In this document: piece by piece, positions 1 to 9,795 of the stretch
Layout of the letters: each line of letters starts with the position of its first letter
Numbering within the stretch: position 1 is the first letter of the stretch
From: Rattus norvegicus
Taxonomy: Eukaryota > Chordata > Mammalia > Rodentia > Muridae
DNA length: 64,000 nucleotides
Direction: 5' to 3'
NCBI RefSeq assembly: GCF_036323735.1
Contig: NC_086022.1
Span: forward strand, 68,028,702-68,092,701
The notes under the pieces: generated by a model
The model's input: only the letters and a program-made list of their open reading frames with translations
Database searches by the model: none
Told to the model about the DNA's origin: nothing
Program-made: the position numbers and the translations under genes

Positions 1-6
1 ACTCAC

Positions 7-314
7 CGCTGAGACTGTGCATAGTGGCACCGGCCGAGCAGATTAAGCTTGCAGAGGTGCAGGCTGTCGCAGGGTCTCTGGCAGTACTTCCGACGGCAGA
101 CGCGGGCTCGAGTAGTAGCCACTACAGACCGAGTGATCCCGGCCTGGCCTCCAGTCTCCAATAGCACGAAGCGATCGGGCCCCGCCGTCTCCAGCAGCTC
201 GTAGAGCTGCGCCTCGGGGAGCCTGATCTCACCCAGCAGTTCCTCCAGGGTCATACGGCCCCCGTGGGCGCACAGGATCTTGGTGATGAAACAGCATACC
301 CCGGGATCTGCCAT
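7..314 (-). CDS. Zc3hav1: Zc3hav1 (ZAP) coding exon 1, partial gene
   Basis: Encodes the N-terminus of zinc-finger antiviral protein, a cytoplasmic host factor that binds CpG-rich viral RNA and recruits RNA decay machinery (family knowledge). The start ATG at 314-312 has a strong Kozak context (GCGCCATGG) and no AUG lies in the 200 nt upstream. The protein opens MADPGVCCFITKILCAHGGR. Residues 73, 78, 82 (Cys) and His86 form the first CCCH finger; Cys88 and Cys96 begin the second, which continues in exon 2. These positions agree with the rat ZAP numbering I recall, where H86 and C88 are finger ligands. The exon ends at position 7 (CTCAGCG/GTGAGT), two bases into codon 103, so the open frame read through to position 3 is intronic. 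The paralogue Zc3hav1l has a similar N-terminus, but the gene order next to Ttc26 and the match to rat ZAP favour Zc3hav1. All later exons lie outside the window. Confidence 0.95.
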
Positions 315-930
315 GGCGCGCTATGGCTGCCGCCGCTCGGGCCGCTGCGCGGGACTCGGCTTTACGGAGAATCGAAACTTACACGCGGCCCCAGGGGCGG
401 ACGCGGGCGGTGCCGCTCCTAGCGCAGAGCGGTTTCGCTTTCCAACTCCGGCGGTGGCGTCGCGAGGCCCGACCTCACCGGCCAGGTCCCGGGGTCAGAT
501 TTAAAGTTAGCCGCGCGGGAGAGCGAATGGGAAGCAAGCAACCTTTCGCCGGCAGGTCCGCCGTGCCGCGGCACCCTCGGTTCCAGGCTAGACGTGAGGT
601 CCCCGGAGCTCCGGACTGCGAGGCTGCTACAGGGAAGAGAGGAAGTAAAGATGTTCGTGAGGCTCGGGTGGAGTTCTGATAAGCCTGAGGCCAGTGACGC
701 GTCCTGGGGGACCCATTGGAGGCGTCCTCAAATCCGCCCCACCCAGCCCCGGAAAGAGCTGACCTGGTGAGCGCTTCCTGTAAGCCGGACGCTCCGCGGA
801 GTGTTTTCAGTGCTCGCAGCCACCTCAGGACTTGGATGTTATCGGAACTCCGCACTGGAGGAAATAACTTGAAGGAACAGGTGGAGCTCCGATGGCCGAG
901 GTTCTCGAAAGTTTGCTCCCCGGCCTGACC
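55..930. promoter_or_regulatory. CpG island at the Zc3hav1 5' end
   Basis: CpG dinucleotides are dense across exon 1 and the 600 bp upstream of the Zc3hav1 ATG (for example the stretch 315-480), in contrast to the CpG-poor, AT-rich DNA from about 960 on. No TATA box is evident in the CpG-rich part. This fits a broad CpG-island promoter firing leftward. The transcription start cannot be placed from sequence alone. Confidence 0.75.
431..444 (-). promoter_or_regulatory. ISRE-like element upstream of Zc3hav1
   Basis: On the minus strand this reads GGAAAGCGAAACC and contains the interferon-stimulated response element core GAAANNGAAAC, the IRF/ISGF3 site. It lies about 120 bp upstream of the Zc3hav1 ATG. 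ZAP is a known interferon-inducible gene, so the site is in the right place to confer that response. It could lie in the 5'UTR rather than upstream of the start site, depending on the TSS. Confidence 0.6.
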
Positions 931-960
931 GCGCGGCACCAGATTTAGGATTACGCACTT

Positions 961-1590
961 TCTACACACTGTCAGAGCCCCTCTTAGAGTGCGGTGATTG
1001 TTACTCTCCCTGCTTTCGTAGCCTTCTCCAGAGCTATTTGAAGACCCATTCTTTGAGCCTTTCTGGCTTTCTTAATTAAAATCTCAAATTTTGGTGCCCC
1101 AAACCAACTGCTTAGAATATCTTCAGATTTCCTCCTTCCCCACTTGGCATGAGGATGATTTTTAAGGTAAACCCTTATACCTTATTGATACCCTAGAGAC
1201 AGAAAGAAATATATTAGATTTTCCTCTGAGGAAAGCAAAAGATGACGAAATTAAAGAGCCATCCGTGTCCCCCAGGGAGCTTCCGGAAGATTCAGCTGCT
1301 CCAGACCATTAGCATAAAAAGGCTCCCTGTGTCCTTCCATTCTCTCTAGTGAAACACAGAAAAAAACTTGTCTGCTCTTTGGCCCCTTCCCCTTGTTAAA
1401 TTGAGGTTTTAAAATTTTTCTTTACGACAATTGTATTTTGTTTGTCTCATCTCTATTCTCAGCTAATTTGCAGGCCCCTAAACACTAGACCCAAATTAGA
1501 AAAAGAAAAGGGCTTTCCTTTCAGCACTCCGAAATGAAGTGAATGGGAAATACACCTTTCTTTAAAATCTGCAGACGCGGTGCAGGAATA
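961..1590. other. Intergenic DNA, nothing recognised
   Basis: AT-rich sequence beyond the CpG island. I see no ORF with coding character and no repeat I can name. Confidence 0.5.
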
Positions 1591-1604
1591 AAAGTGTGTC
1601 CTGT

Positions 1605-1713
1605 GGTTGGGGATTTAGCTCAGTGGTAGAGCGCTTGCCTAGGAATCGCAAGGCCCTGGGTTCGGTCCCCAGCTCCGAAAAAAAAAAAAAAAAACCAAAA
1701 AAAAAAAAAAAAA
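1605..1713 (+). repeat. ID SINE (rat BC1-type)
   Basis: Near-intact ID body starting GGTTGGGGATTTAGCTC, with A-box and B-box (GGTTCGGTCC) and a long A-rich tail. A 16-bp target duplication with one mismatch (aaaagtgtgtcctgtg / aaaagtgtgtgctgtg) flanks it, so this is a young retroposition. Confidence 0.95.
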
Positions 1714-1996
1714 AAGTGTGTGCTGTGAGGTTTGAACTCTACAAGAGGGAGGCAGGAGTGACCCCTACCCATTCACACAAACACACAGTCACAAACACAC
1801 ACTGGAATAATATTAAAAACTTGGCGTGGTGATGGCTTGGCAGTAATATCCTGAGACCAAGGCAAGGGGATTACTGGCCAGGAAGATAGTTCAGCAGGTA
1901 AAGGCACCAGGTGCTAAAACCTAGGACATTAATTTGACCCCCAGAATCTCCCCACATGCTGGGAAAGTTTACTCCTGTAAGTTGCCTTCCCACCTC

Positions 1997-2044
1997 CACA
2001 ACACTCTCAAACTCACTCTCTCTCTCTCTCTCCCTCTCTCTGAA
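1997..2044. repeat. (CT)n microsatellite
   Basis: Imperfect CT dinucleotide run. It may be the tail of an older SINE at about 1880-1997, which I cannot name firmly. Confidence 0.8.
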
Positions 2045-2090
2045 TAAATGTAATTTACGTTTTAAAAACACATTAATAAGAAAGTTTTTC

Positions 2091-2180
2091 GGGGTTGGGG
2101 ATTTAGCTCAGTGGTAGAGCGCAAGGCCCTGGGTTCGGTCCCCAGCTCCGAAAAAAAAAGAGAAAAAAAAAAAAAGAAAT
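2091..2180 (+). repeat. ID SINE with internal deletion
   Basis: ID body in which the segment between TAGAGCGC and AAGGCCC (about 14 bases, cttgcctaggaagc in the consensus) is missing. It is flanked by the duplication aaagtttttc. The deletion removes the anticodon-arm-derived middle but leaves both pol III boxes. Confidence 0.9.
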
Positions 2181-2190
2181 AAAGTTTTTC

Positions 2191-2887
2191 AAATTCTTCA
2201 AAAACCTGGATGAGAGTCACCCAGGTGTGGTAACGCATGCACAGTGGTTCACTCTGACTCACTGGAACTTTGGTATGAAAGTTCTTTGGTATGAAAAGCA
2301 GCCAAGCCTGGGTCCTCATCAGGCTGCTTGTCGACTCTTGCTTCTTGCTTCTGGAGTTGTCTTTTAATCCACTCGGCCTTATTTTCAGTCTGGCAGGTTT
2401 CCAGAGACCCATTCTTATCTAATCAAGTAAGATCAATGTGTTTATTGACTATCTTCAGTGTGGTCCTTACAGCGGTGACTCTGAAGACACAGTAATCAAA
2501 GAAACAATCCCGCATCGGCTTTATAAACAGCAGTATCCCATTAGGGGATCAAAGGAAGTCCCTTTAAGAATCTAGAATCAGTCAACTCTCTCCTCCTCTG
2601 GATGGATGAGGGACCAGGTAAAGGGATATTAGAAATATTAACTATGAATCTTTTCTATCAGATACTATAAACTTCTGTTTAGGAAAAGGAATTAAAGCAT
2701 TTTGATTACCCCCACCTTGTAAGAAACGTTTTTTTAGGACAAAGGCCCTGCTGCATTCTAGGAAATGGAGAGACTGAAGTGAACAACTTCTTCCTCCTTC
2801 TCTTCATTTTCTTTACTGGTTTTTCCTTTAAGACTAGACAATCAAATAAGATTAGAGGTAAGACTCTAGCTAGCGTAGGGAGTGAGG
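2191..2887. other. Intergenic DNA, nothing recognised
   Basis: Unassigned unique-looking sequence between an ID and a B1 fragment. No coding signal seen. Confidence 0.4.
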
Positions 2888-2966
2888 GGGACAGGGCACA
2901 AAAATAAAAGAGCCCCAGGACAGCCAAGACTACATAGATTCTGTCTCAAAAAAAAAAAAAAAAAAA
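2888..2966 (+). repeat. B1 SINE, 3' fragment
   Basis: Contains the B1 3' end (CAGGACAGCCAAGACTACAT) followed by a pure A tail of about 18. The 5' part is not recognisable. Confidence 0.6.
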
Positions 2967-3229
2967 GTGGGGGGGGTGTTGGGGGAGGGGAAGAGGGGAA
3001 GAGGCAGAGGCGGAAGAGGAGGAACCAAGTGTGCCTCCTGCCTCGGTGTTCGCTCTCCTGAAGACACCACTCTGCAGTGGACAGACCAGTCAGAGCACTG
3101 TTCTCTGTCCTTTGAGATCCCTGAACATACTCCTAACAGGAACACGCTTAAGGAATGTGGGATAAGGAGTCTTACTGGTTTGGCCCTTTGCTCTCAAACG
3201 TGACCAGTCTCTATGGTGATTGCCTCAAT

Positions 3230-3395
3230 CATAGGTGCTAGAGAGATAGCCCAGCAGTTAAGAGCATTTGCTGCTCCTGCAGAGGATCTTGGTTGGTTCC
3301 CAGCGCCCTTAAGGTGGCTCAAACCATGCCATCATGGTCTGGCCTCCACAAACAATACAGTGAGCAAACACACATAAGATAAAAATAAAACTTAA
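3230..3395 (+). repeat. Old B2/B3 SINE
   Basis: Diverged B2-family element, GCTAGAGAGATAGCCCAGCA through to an A-rich end. It carries the tRNA-derived head and the CTGCTCCTGCAGAGGATC region. Confidence 0.7.
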
Positions 3396-3562
3396 ATAGG
3401 AAGTCGCTGTCTAGTTCACAAGATCCGTAAGAGAACTGTGCAAATATAGTGTCTCCTCATTTTTCTAATCACCGTTGTCCAAATTTCTTTATTTTTCTTG
3501 GGCATAAAACAACTTGGAAACCTCGGGTGGCTTTAGTACCCTTTGATTTTTCAGATACCCTA

Positions 3563-3586
3563 GTACCACCACCACCACCACCACCA

Positions 3587-3634
<48 letters not shown>
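3563..3634. repeat. (ACC)n(AC)n compound microsatellite
   Basis: About eight ACC units run directly into about 20 AC units. Confidence 0.95.
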
Positions 3635-3639
<5 letters not shown>

Positions 3640-3747
3640 TTAAGTCACCTAGAACCAAGAAAGCCCTAGCACACTCACGGAGCCAGTATCAAGGCAATCA
3701 GAGACTTTTCTCCATTGATATTAAAGAGATGAGGAACAAAGAGTCCT

Positions 3748-3956
3748 GGCTGGGGAGATGGCTCAGCAGTGAAGAGTGCTCCTTGCTGGGGCTGGGGATT
3801 TAGCTCAGTGGTAGAGCCCTTACCTAGGAAGCGCAAGGCCCTGGGTTCGGTCCCCAGCTCCGAGAAAAAGAAAAAAAAAAAAAAAAGAGTGCTCCTTGCC
3901 CTTGCAGACGGCAAGAGTTCGATTCCCAGCTCTCATGTAGCACACATTCAAACAGA
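3748..3956 (+). repeat. B2/B3 SINE interrupted by an ID element
   Basis: The head is GGCTGGGGAGATGGCTCAG; the tail follows 3900 and ends in a tetranucleotide repeat. The element is split by the ID at 3788-3884, which gives the insertion order. Confidence 0.85.
3788..3884 (+). repeat. ID SINE nested in a B2/B3
   Basis: Full ID body with an A-rich tail. It is flanked by an exact 15-bp duplication, aagagtgctccttgc, taken from the host SINE at 3772-3786 and 3885-3899. Confidence 0.95.
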
Positions 3957-4000
3957 AACATACATACATACATACATACATACATACATACATACATACG
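3957..4000. repeat. (ATAC)n microsatellite
   Basis: About ten CATA units at the tail of the preceding SINE. Confidence 0.95.
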
Positions 4001-4282
4001 TAAAATAGATCTTTTTTTTAAAAAAGACTTCTTCGTAGAGAATAAAGAGTCTGGTTGGATGAGCATGCTTAAGAACAGAGAACATTTCTCAGTGCCTTCA
4101 AAGCTCTGAAAACAGTGTGTAGGCTGGGGATAACTCTCACTGGTAGATAACATCTCGATTTTTCAGGAGTCCTGAGTTCTATCCCTAGCGTCTCCACTAC
4201 AGAAAAGAAAGAAAAGAAGGAAAGACATATAATTAAGAGAACACTAAATTGTGGAAAGGAAGGACAGAGGAAACATTTAAAG

Positions 4283-4375
4283 TTTTTTTTTTTTTTTTTC
4301 CGGAGCTGGGGACCGAACCCAGGGCCTTGCGCTTGCTAGGCAAGCGCTCTACCGCTGAGCTAAATCCCCAACCCC
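4283..4375 (-). repeat. ID SINE
   Basis: Reverse-oriented ID with a T17 head (its A tail) and a complete body ending CTAAATCCCCAACCCC. It is flanked by taaagttttttt. Confidence 0.95.
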
Positions 4376-4435
4376 TAAAGTTTTTTTTTGTTTGTTTTGT
4401 TTTGTTGTCGTTGTTGTTGTCGTTGTTTTGTTTTA

Positions 4436-4520
4436 ATAGAGTCTTACTATGTAGCCTTGGCTGGCCTGAAACCCCTCATGTAAACCAGGCTGGCTTCAAA
4501 GTCAGAGGTCTACTTGTTTC
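4436..4520 (-). repeat. B1 SINE fragment
   Basis: Contains TATGTAGCCTTGGCTGGCCT and AGGCTGGCTTCAAA, the reverse B1 core, after a TTG-rich run at 4380-4434. Confidence 0.65.
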
Positions 4521-4696
4521 TGTTTTTGAAATCATAATATGTACTATTACAGTTGAATTTTGTGGGAGGGAGCTAACAACAGTTAAAGGGACAGAATGCC
4601 CAAGGAAATCAGGCCTTTTTGGCATATTCATTTCTCCTGCACTGCCATCCTAAAATCTCCTTCATCCCCCACCCCAGGTTATACTTCTTCGAAGAA

Positions 4697-4867
4697 TTTA
4701 TTTTAAGAATTATTTATCGCTGCTTACATGTATGCCTGCAGGCCAGAAGAGGGCACCAGATCTCATTACAGATGGTTGTGAGCCACCATGTGGTTGCTGG
4801 GATTTGAACTCTGGAGTTCTTGAAGAGCAGCCAATGCTCTTAACCTCTGAGCTATCTCTCCAGCCCC
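4697..4867 (-). repeat. B2 SINE
   Basis: Reverse B2 with GATGGTTGTGAGCCACCATG and the terminal GAGCTATCTCTCCAGCCCC. Confidence 0.9.
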
Positions 4868-5204
4868 ACCTCGAACAATTTAAACAGAAACAGGAATCTG
4901 GCCGCTTAGGCAGGTGGGAGATTTACACAGCAAAGATGATGACAGAATCATTTCTTAAGTACATTATTGATGTTCTTTTCTGAATACTTGTTACCCAGGG
5001 TCATCTCCTGACCCGAAATCTTATGTTTTTTCCTGATAAGATTATGAGGAATGGCAGGCTAGGACTTAATGATGACTGGTGGCCTTATGTTATCTGTCTT
5101 AGGCAACAAATTAAAGGGATGTCTTCCGGGATGGACCTAAAGGCTGGAGTTTGGTCAGGGCTCTCTTTTTTGTTATGGAAATGGAGCCTAAAGAATGGTA
5201 AGTA

Positions 5205-5390
5205 GGGCTGGAGAGATGGCTCAGTGGTTAAGGGCAGTGACTGCTCTTCCAAAGGTCCTGAGTTCAATTCCCAGCAACCACATGGTGGCTCACAACCATC
5301 TGTCATGGAATGTAATGCCCCCTTCTGGTATGTCTGAAGACAGCTATGGTGTGTTCATATATGTAAAATAAATAAATAAAAATTTAAAAA
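5205..5390 (+). repeat. B2 SINE
   Basis: Near-complete B2 from GGGCTGGAGAGATGGCTCAG to an AAATA-rich tail. Flanking copies of a short ggtaagta-like target sequence are visible. Confidence 0.93.
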
Positions 5391-5673
5391 TAGTAAGTAA
5401 ATCCTGGGAAGCACACATTTACATTTTAGCATGTTAAATTTTGCTAACCTCTAATAGGGCTGGCTACAATATATTTATCCTTGGGGTATTTTGGAGGCAG
5501 CAGTCCCTTAACTACTAAATTCTATTTTGTGTGATTTAATGTCTCCAAAGCAAATCTATTACTAAATCTTTTAAAATATCAATTCTGTGACTTTGAGTTT
5601 CTTTTACATTAGCAGGAGGATGATTCAAGTCAGCCTGGGCTACATAGAAAATTCTGGGATAGCGTGAGGTATA

Positions 5674-5806
5674 AGTTGAGGAGAGGGAGAAGAAAAGAAT
5701 AAGAGGAGATGGGGGAAGAAGGAAAGGGGGGAGGGGGAAGGAGGGAGGAGGGGGAGGGAGGGAGGAGGGGAAGAGGGAGGAGGAGAGGGAAGGGGAGGGG
5801 GAGGAG
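5674..5806 (+). repeat. Purine-rich (GGGAGGA)n tract
   Basis: About 130 bases almost free of pyrimidines on the plus strand. G-runs of three to five are spaced closely enough for G-quadruplex or triplex formation. The proline/serine-rich frames on the other strand are composition artefacts. Confidence 0.85.
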
Positions 5807-5939
5807 TTGGACCCTGGGTAGAACGTCAGAGAAGATCAAAAGGAGACCCAGGCTGAGCCTGAGGGAGTGTTGTCATACTTTCATGAAGACTAAATCAGGA
5901 GATATGTGATGCTAGAGAGCGGAAGCCCTGGTTTGGGTG

Positions 5940-6311
5940 TGTCCTAGTTTGCTTCCTGTGATAAACACCATGACTAGAAATAATTTAGAGAGGAAAGGGT
6001 TTATTTTATCTTATATCTTATGGTCCATCATGAGGGAATCAGAGCGGGAATTGAAACAGGTCATGGAAGGATGCTGCCTACTGGCTTACTCTCCATTCTT
6101 TACTCAACATGCTCTATTCTTACAATCTAGGACTACAGTGGCTGGGCCTTCCCACATCAAAAAAAAAAAAAAAAACCCAAAAAACAAAAACCATAAAACC
6201 CACAGCCCCCAACTTGCCCACAGGCCAGTCTGGTGGAGATACTCTTTTTTTTCCATTTGAAGTTCCCTCTTCCCAGATGAACCTATTTATATCAAGTTGA
6301 CCAAAAATTAT
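5940..6311 (-). mobile_element. MaLR-type LTR (MT/ORR1 superfamily), diverged
   Basis: Begins TGTCCTAGTTTGCTTCCTGTG with the common rodent motif 'GGAAAGGGTTTATT' and ends near CAAGTTGACC. A run of about 17 A (6159-6175) sits inside it. The subfamily is not certain. Confidence 0.6.
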
Positions 6312-6553
6312 TCAGCACAGAGGAGGCCCATGTGCCATCACCTCACTGATCGAAGCCAGTAGAGAAATGCAGCATGTTAGCAGATACTGGGCAGATCTAG
6401 GAGAAGCTAAAGCTGCCAGCCATCAGCTCACAAAGTCCTGGGAGCTGAGAGGCAAGCTCTGGTAATGCATACTGTGTCAGCTATATCCAGTCCTTAGCCC
6501 CTCAGGAATCTCTTTCCTCATGATATCTCTCCAGTACTATTTAACACCCTGTG

Positions 6554-6555
<2 letters not shown>

Positions 6556-6604
<49 letters not shown>

Positions 6605-7229
6605 TGTGTGGTGTGTGTGTGTCTGTATGTCTGTGTGTATGTGTGTGTGTGGTGTGTGTGTGTGTCTGTGTGTGTGGTGTGTGTGTCTGTGTGTGTGGTG
6701 TGTGTGGTGTGTGTCTGTGTGTGTGTCCCTGTGTGTGTGTGTCTATGTGTGTGTCTCTCTGTGTGTCTATGTGTGTGTCTCTCTGTGTGTGGTGTGTGTG
6801 TGTCTCTCTGTGTGTATCTCTGTGTGTGTGTCTGTGTGTATGTGTCTGTGTGTGTGTCTGTGTGTGTGTGTCTGTGTGTGTATGTCTGTGTGTGTGTCTG
6901 TGTGTGTATCTCTGTGTGTGTGTCTGTGTGTATGTCTGTGTGTCTGTGTGTGTGTCTGTGTGTGTGTCTGTGTGTGTGTCTGTGTGTGTCTGTGTGTGTG
7001 TCTGTGTGTGTATGTCTGTGTGTATGTCTGTGTGTCTGTCTGTGTGTCTGTGTGTGTGTCTGTGTGTATGTGTCTGTGTGTGTATGTCTGTGTGTCAGTA
7101 GGTGTGTGTCTGTGTGTGTGTGTCTCTGTGTATGTGTCTCTGTGTGTCAGTGTCTATGTGTCAGTGTGTGTGTCTGTGTCTGTGTCTCTGTGTGTGTGTG
7201 TGTGTGTCTCTGTGTGTGTGTCTGTGTGA
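6556..7229 (+). repeat. Very long (TG)n / (TGTGTGTC)n microsatellite
   Basis: About 670 bases of TG dinucleotides interrupted by TC, TA and GGTG variants. All three forward frames stay open, giving Cys/Val-rich translations that are artefacts. The array adjoins a reverse B3 at its 3' side and probably grew from that SINE's repeat tail. Confidence 0.97.
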
Positions 7230-7230
7230 G

Positions 7231-7408
7231 AGCATGTGTGTACAAACACTCATGTAAGTACCTGTAGAGACCAAGAAAGAAGGTTGGATTCCCTGGAGCT
7301 GGGATTCCTGGAGGTTTTGAGCCAACCAACATGGGCACTGGTAACTGAACAAGGTTCCTTAGCAAGAGCAGCCAACAGTTAAACTGCTAAGCCATCTCTC
7401 CAGTACCA
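7231..7408 (-). repeat. B3 SINE
   Basis: Reverse B3: ACCTGTAGAGACCAAGAAAG, then a TCCCTGGAGCTGG-type core, ending GCTAAGCCATCTCTCCAGTA. Confidence 0.75.
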
Positions 7409-8144
7409 CCTATTACAATGCCCCAGACAGACCCTCAGCTTCCTCCTCAGTAGATCTCAGACATTTTCCAGGCTGAGGAGCCTACGCATACAAGGTTGTC
7501 TATTATCTTATCTCTCTGTATCATGGTCTGGTCAGACAAAGGAGAACTGAGGAACACCCGTGCCAGTCACAGGGTTCCACTCATATTTCTCCTTCTCCAG
7601 TACGTACAGCATCCGTACCACGTTTGCCAGATAGGGATGAGTATTATGTCAGCTGGCCTCTGACTGCCATGAGCCCCAGCACCTGGCAGCAACCATTATT
7701 TGTAGTTCAAAGGGCTCTCTGTTGGATCCATCTCTGGAACCACAATGTCTAACTCCCCTGTTTTATTGCCTCCCTGGGAGACACAGAATGACACGTGGTT
7801 CCTGCCCCTTATCCCTGTAGGATAAGGCTTGTTGTGTAATCATATACATACTTTCACATTCCTCGAAGGAATGTCCTCTTCGTTAACTTTAATGACTCCG
7901 TGACAATCTGAGATGACTTGACTCCAGGAGGCGAAGGTGCGGCTAATGTCTCGGTAGTAAAACGTAGTCTCGGCGACCTTCAGGAACAACCCTTAAAGCT
8001 ATGGGGAAGAGCTCTAAAAACATGAGTTTGAAAATATATAATTTCTTGACTATGCAAAAAATAAGGATGCAATGTGAATTATGAGGGGCTTCACAGATCT
8101 AAAGGAAAAAAAGGCAGCTGCATTAAGGAGACAGCTTGTCATAA
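7409..8144. other. Intergenic DNA, nothing recognised
   Basis: No SINE, LTR or coding signal that I can name. Base composition is balanced and unique-looking. Confidence 0.4.
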
Positions 8145-8145
8145 A

Positions 8146-8205
8146 GATACAGAGGCAGGCAGATTCCTGAGTTCAAGGTCAGCCTGGGACACAGCAAGGT
8201 TAGCC
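8146..8205 (+). repeat. B1 SINE fragment
   Basis: Contains AGAGGCAGGCAGATTCCTGA and AAGGTCAGCCTGGGAC, the B1 core only. Confidence 0.6.
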
Positions 8206-8860
8206 CCAGGCACGGTAGAAATAGTTATTTAGTTTAGCATCTCTGTGTAATGAAGGCAGGCAGATCTCTGGATTATTTTGCAATGTTAAAAGAAACCTTG
8301 TGCTTGCTGTTTTCTAAGAATCAAAGGGCAGGGGTCACAGGATGCTGATTTATAGGATAGTCAAAGGGAACCTGGAATAAATAACTGAACTAATATGTAA
8401 ATTAAAAATTAGGGTTTTGGTCTACTTGAGGTGAGTTAGCAGAAAGCAATAGCAGTTCTTATAATTTTTCTCTAACAAGAGCTATCTGGAGACCTCTGGA
8501 AAGCAAAAAACAAAAACAAACAAACAAAACAGAAACAAAAACTCTAGGAATTTTTTTCTAACAGGATTTCTGACTTGGTTGGAAGATCCAATAGTATTTT
8601 TTTTTTTTAATAGCAGCTTTTCTGACTTTGGTCAGAAAACCCATGAGCTTTCCAGATAGCTTTTAGAATTTTTACTAGCAGAGAGCTAGCTGTCTTAACC
8701 GAGCAGTCTGGAAAGCCATCTCAGCAGAACCTAGGCGGGCAACTGGGACCCAGGATTTGATGTAGAGCCGGTTGCTTTCGCAACTCCCAGACATGCCTTC
8801 TCTCAGAACCCCTCTCCAAGCCAAGGCTGACCCTGATGTTTTATTTTTGTTATTGTTTTA
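8206..8860. other. Intergenic DNA, mostly unassigned
   Basis: Contains an (AAACA)n patch near 8505-8530 and another B1-like scrap near 8248-8272. No gene is seen. Confidence 0.4.
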
Positions 8861-8861
8861 A

Positions 8862-8960
8862 AACATTACCTCCCTGCTTAGACCATGCTGGCCAGGAACT
8901 CACGATCCTCCTCTCCTGCCTCTGCTTCCCAGGGGTGGACAGGATTAAGGCTGTGTAACT
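8862..8960 (-). repeat. Old B1 SINE fragment
   Basis: Reverse B1-like: CCATGCTGGCCAGGAACTCA followed by CTCCTGCCTCTGCTTCCCAG. Confidence 0.55.
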
Positions 8961-9401
8961 GACCGTGTTACAAATTTTTTATCCCTAATACCCTAATGCT
9001 ACAGACTATCTTATATTATGTGATCCAAAAGGAAGGGCTGTTTGTATCACAGCCTGACTCACAGCCTGGTTCTGCCCTAGAGTTCTTTCCTGTTCTAGGC
9101 TTCTTGCAAAGCAACCTAGTTCTAATAGAGTTTGAATCTGTATTCCAAAAATAGTAATAATTCGTATGTTAATATTACTTGGTGTTGGAGGGGGATAGGG
9201 TGAGACAATGTCAGGGGAGGGGGGTCCCAATGATGGTATTTGTGATTCCATTAGAGGGGTAGAGAGACCTGTGTGAGCATGCTTGCTCTGTTTGCTTCAT
9301 TTTGAGCCGTTTGTCATAGAGTGGCTTCTTCTGAGACTGGAGCATTCCATTCTACAGCAAAGTTTCTTAAACAGGAAGATAAAAAAAAACCTCAAAATAT
9401 C

Positions 9402-9570
9402 ATCTGCTGAAGAGATGGCTCAGCCACTGCTTGTCCAGAGGACCAAGGTCCAATTTCCAGCACCCACATGGCAGCTCACAACAGACTGTAATCCAGTTCC
9501 AGGGAATCTGAAGCCCTCACATAGACATCATACAGACAAAACACCAATGCACAGAAAATAAAAATAGATC
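9402..9570 (+). repeat. B3 SINE
   Basis: Forward B3 with GAAGAGATGGCTCAGCC, CAGCACCCACATGGCAGCTC, CTGTAATCCAGTTCCAGGGA and an A-rich tail. Confidence 0.8.
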
Positions 9571-9603
9571 ATGAAAAATATTTTTTAAAAAACTCAAAAT
9601 ACG

Positions 9604-9795
9604 GGGGCTGGAGAGATGGCTCAGTGGTTAAGAGCACTGACTGCTCTTCCAGAGGTCCTGAGTTCAATTCCCAGCAACCACATGGTGGCTAACAACCATC
9701 TGTAAAGAGATCCGATGCCCTCTTCTGGTGCATCTGAAGACAACTACAGTGTACTTATATAGAATAAATAAATAAATCTTTAAAAAAAGAAAAGA
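9604..9795 (+). repeat. B2 SINE
   Basis: Complete B2 from GGGGCTGGAGAGATGGCTC to AATAAATAAATCTTT plus an A-rich tail. It is flanked by an aaaactcaaaata duplication. Confidence 0.95.

Noticed and set aside
3..6. Extension of Zc3hav1 coding to position 3
   Set aside because: GTGAGT at positions 6-1 on the minus strand is a consensus splice donor, and the TGA at 5-3 is intronic.
6520..7267. Three overlapping forward frames of 193-238 codons rich in Cys and Val
   Set aside because: They are translations of a TG microsatellite, open in all frames by composition; no domain and no splice context.
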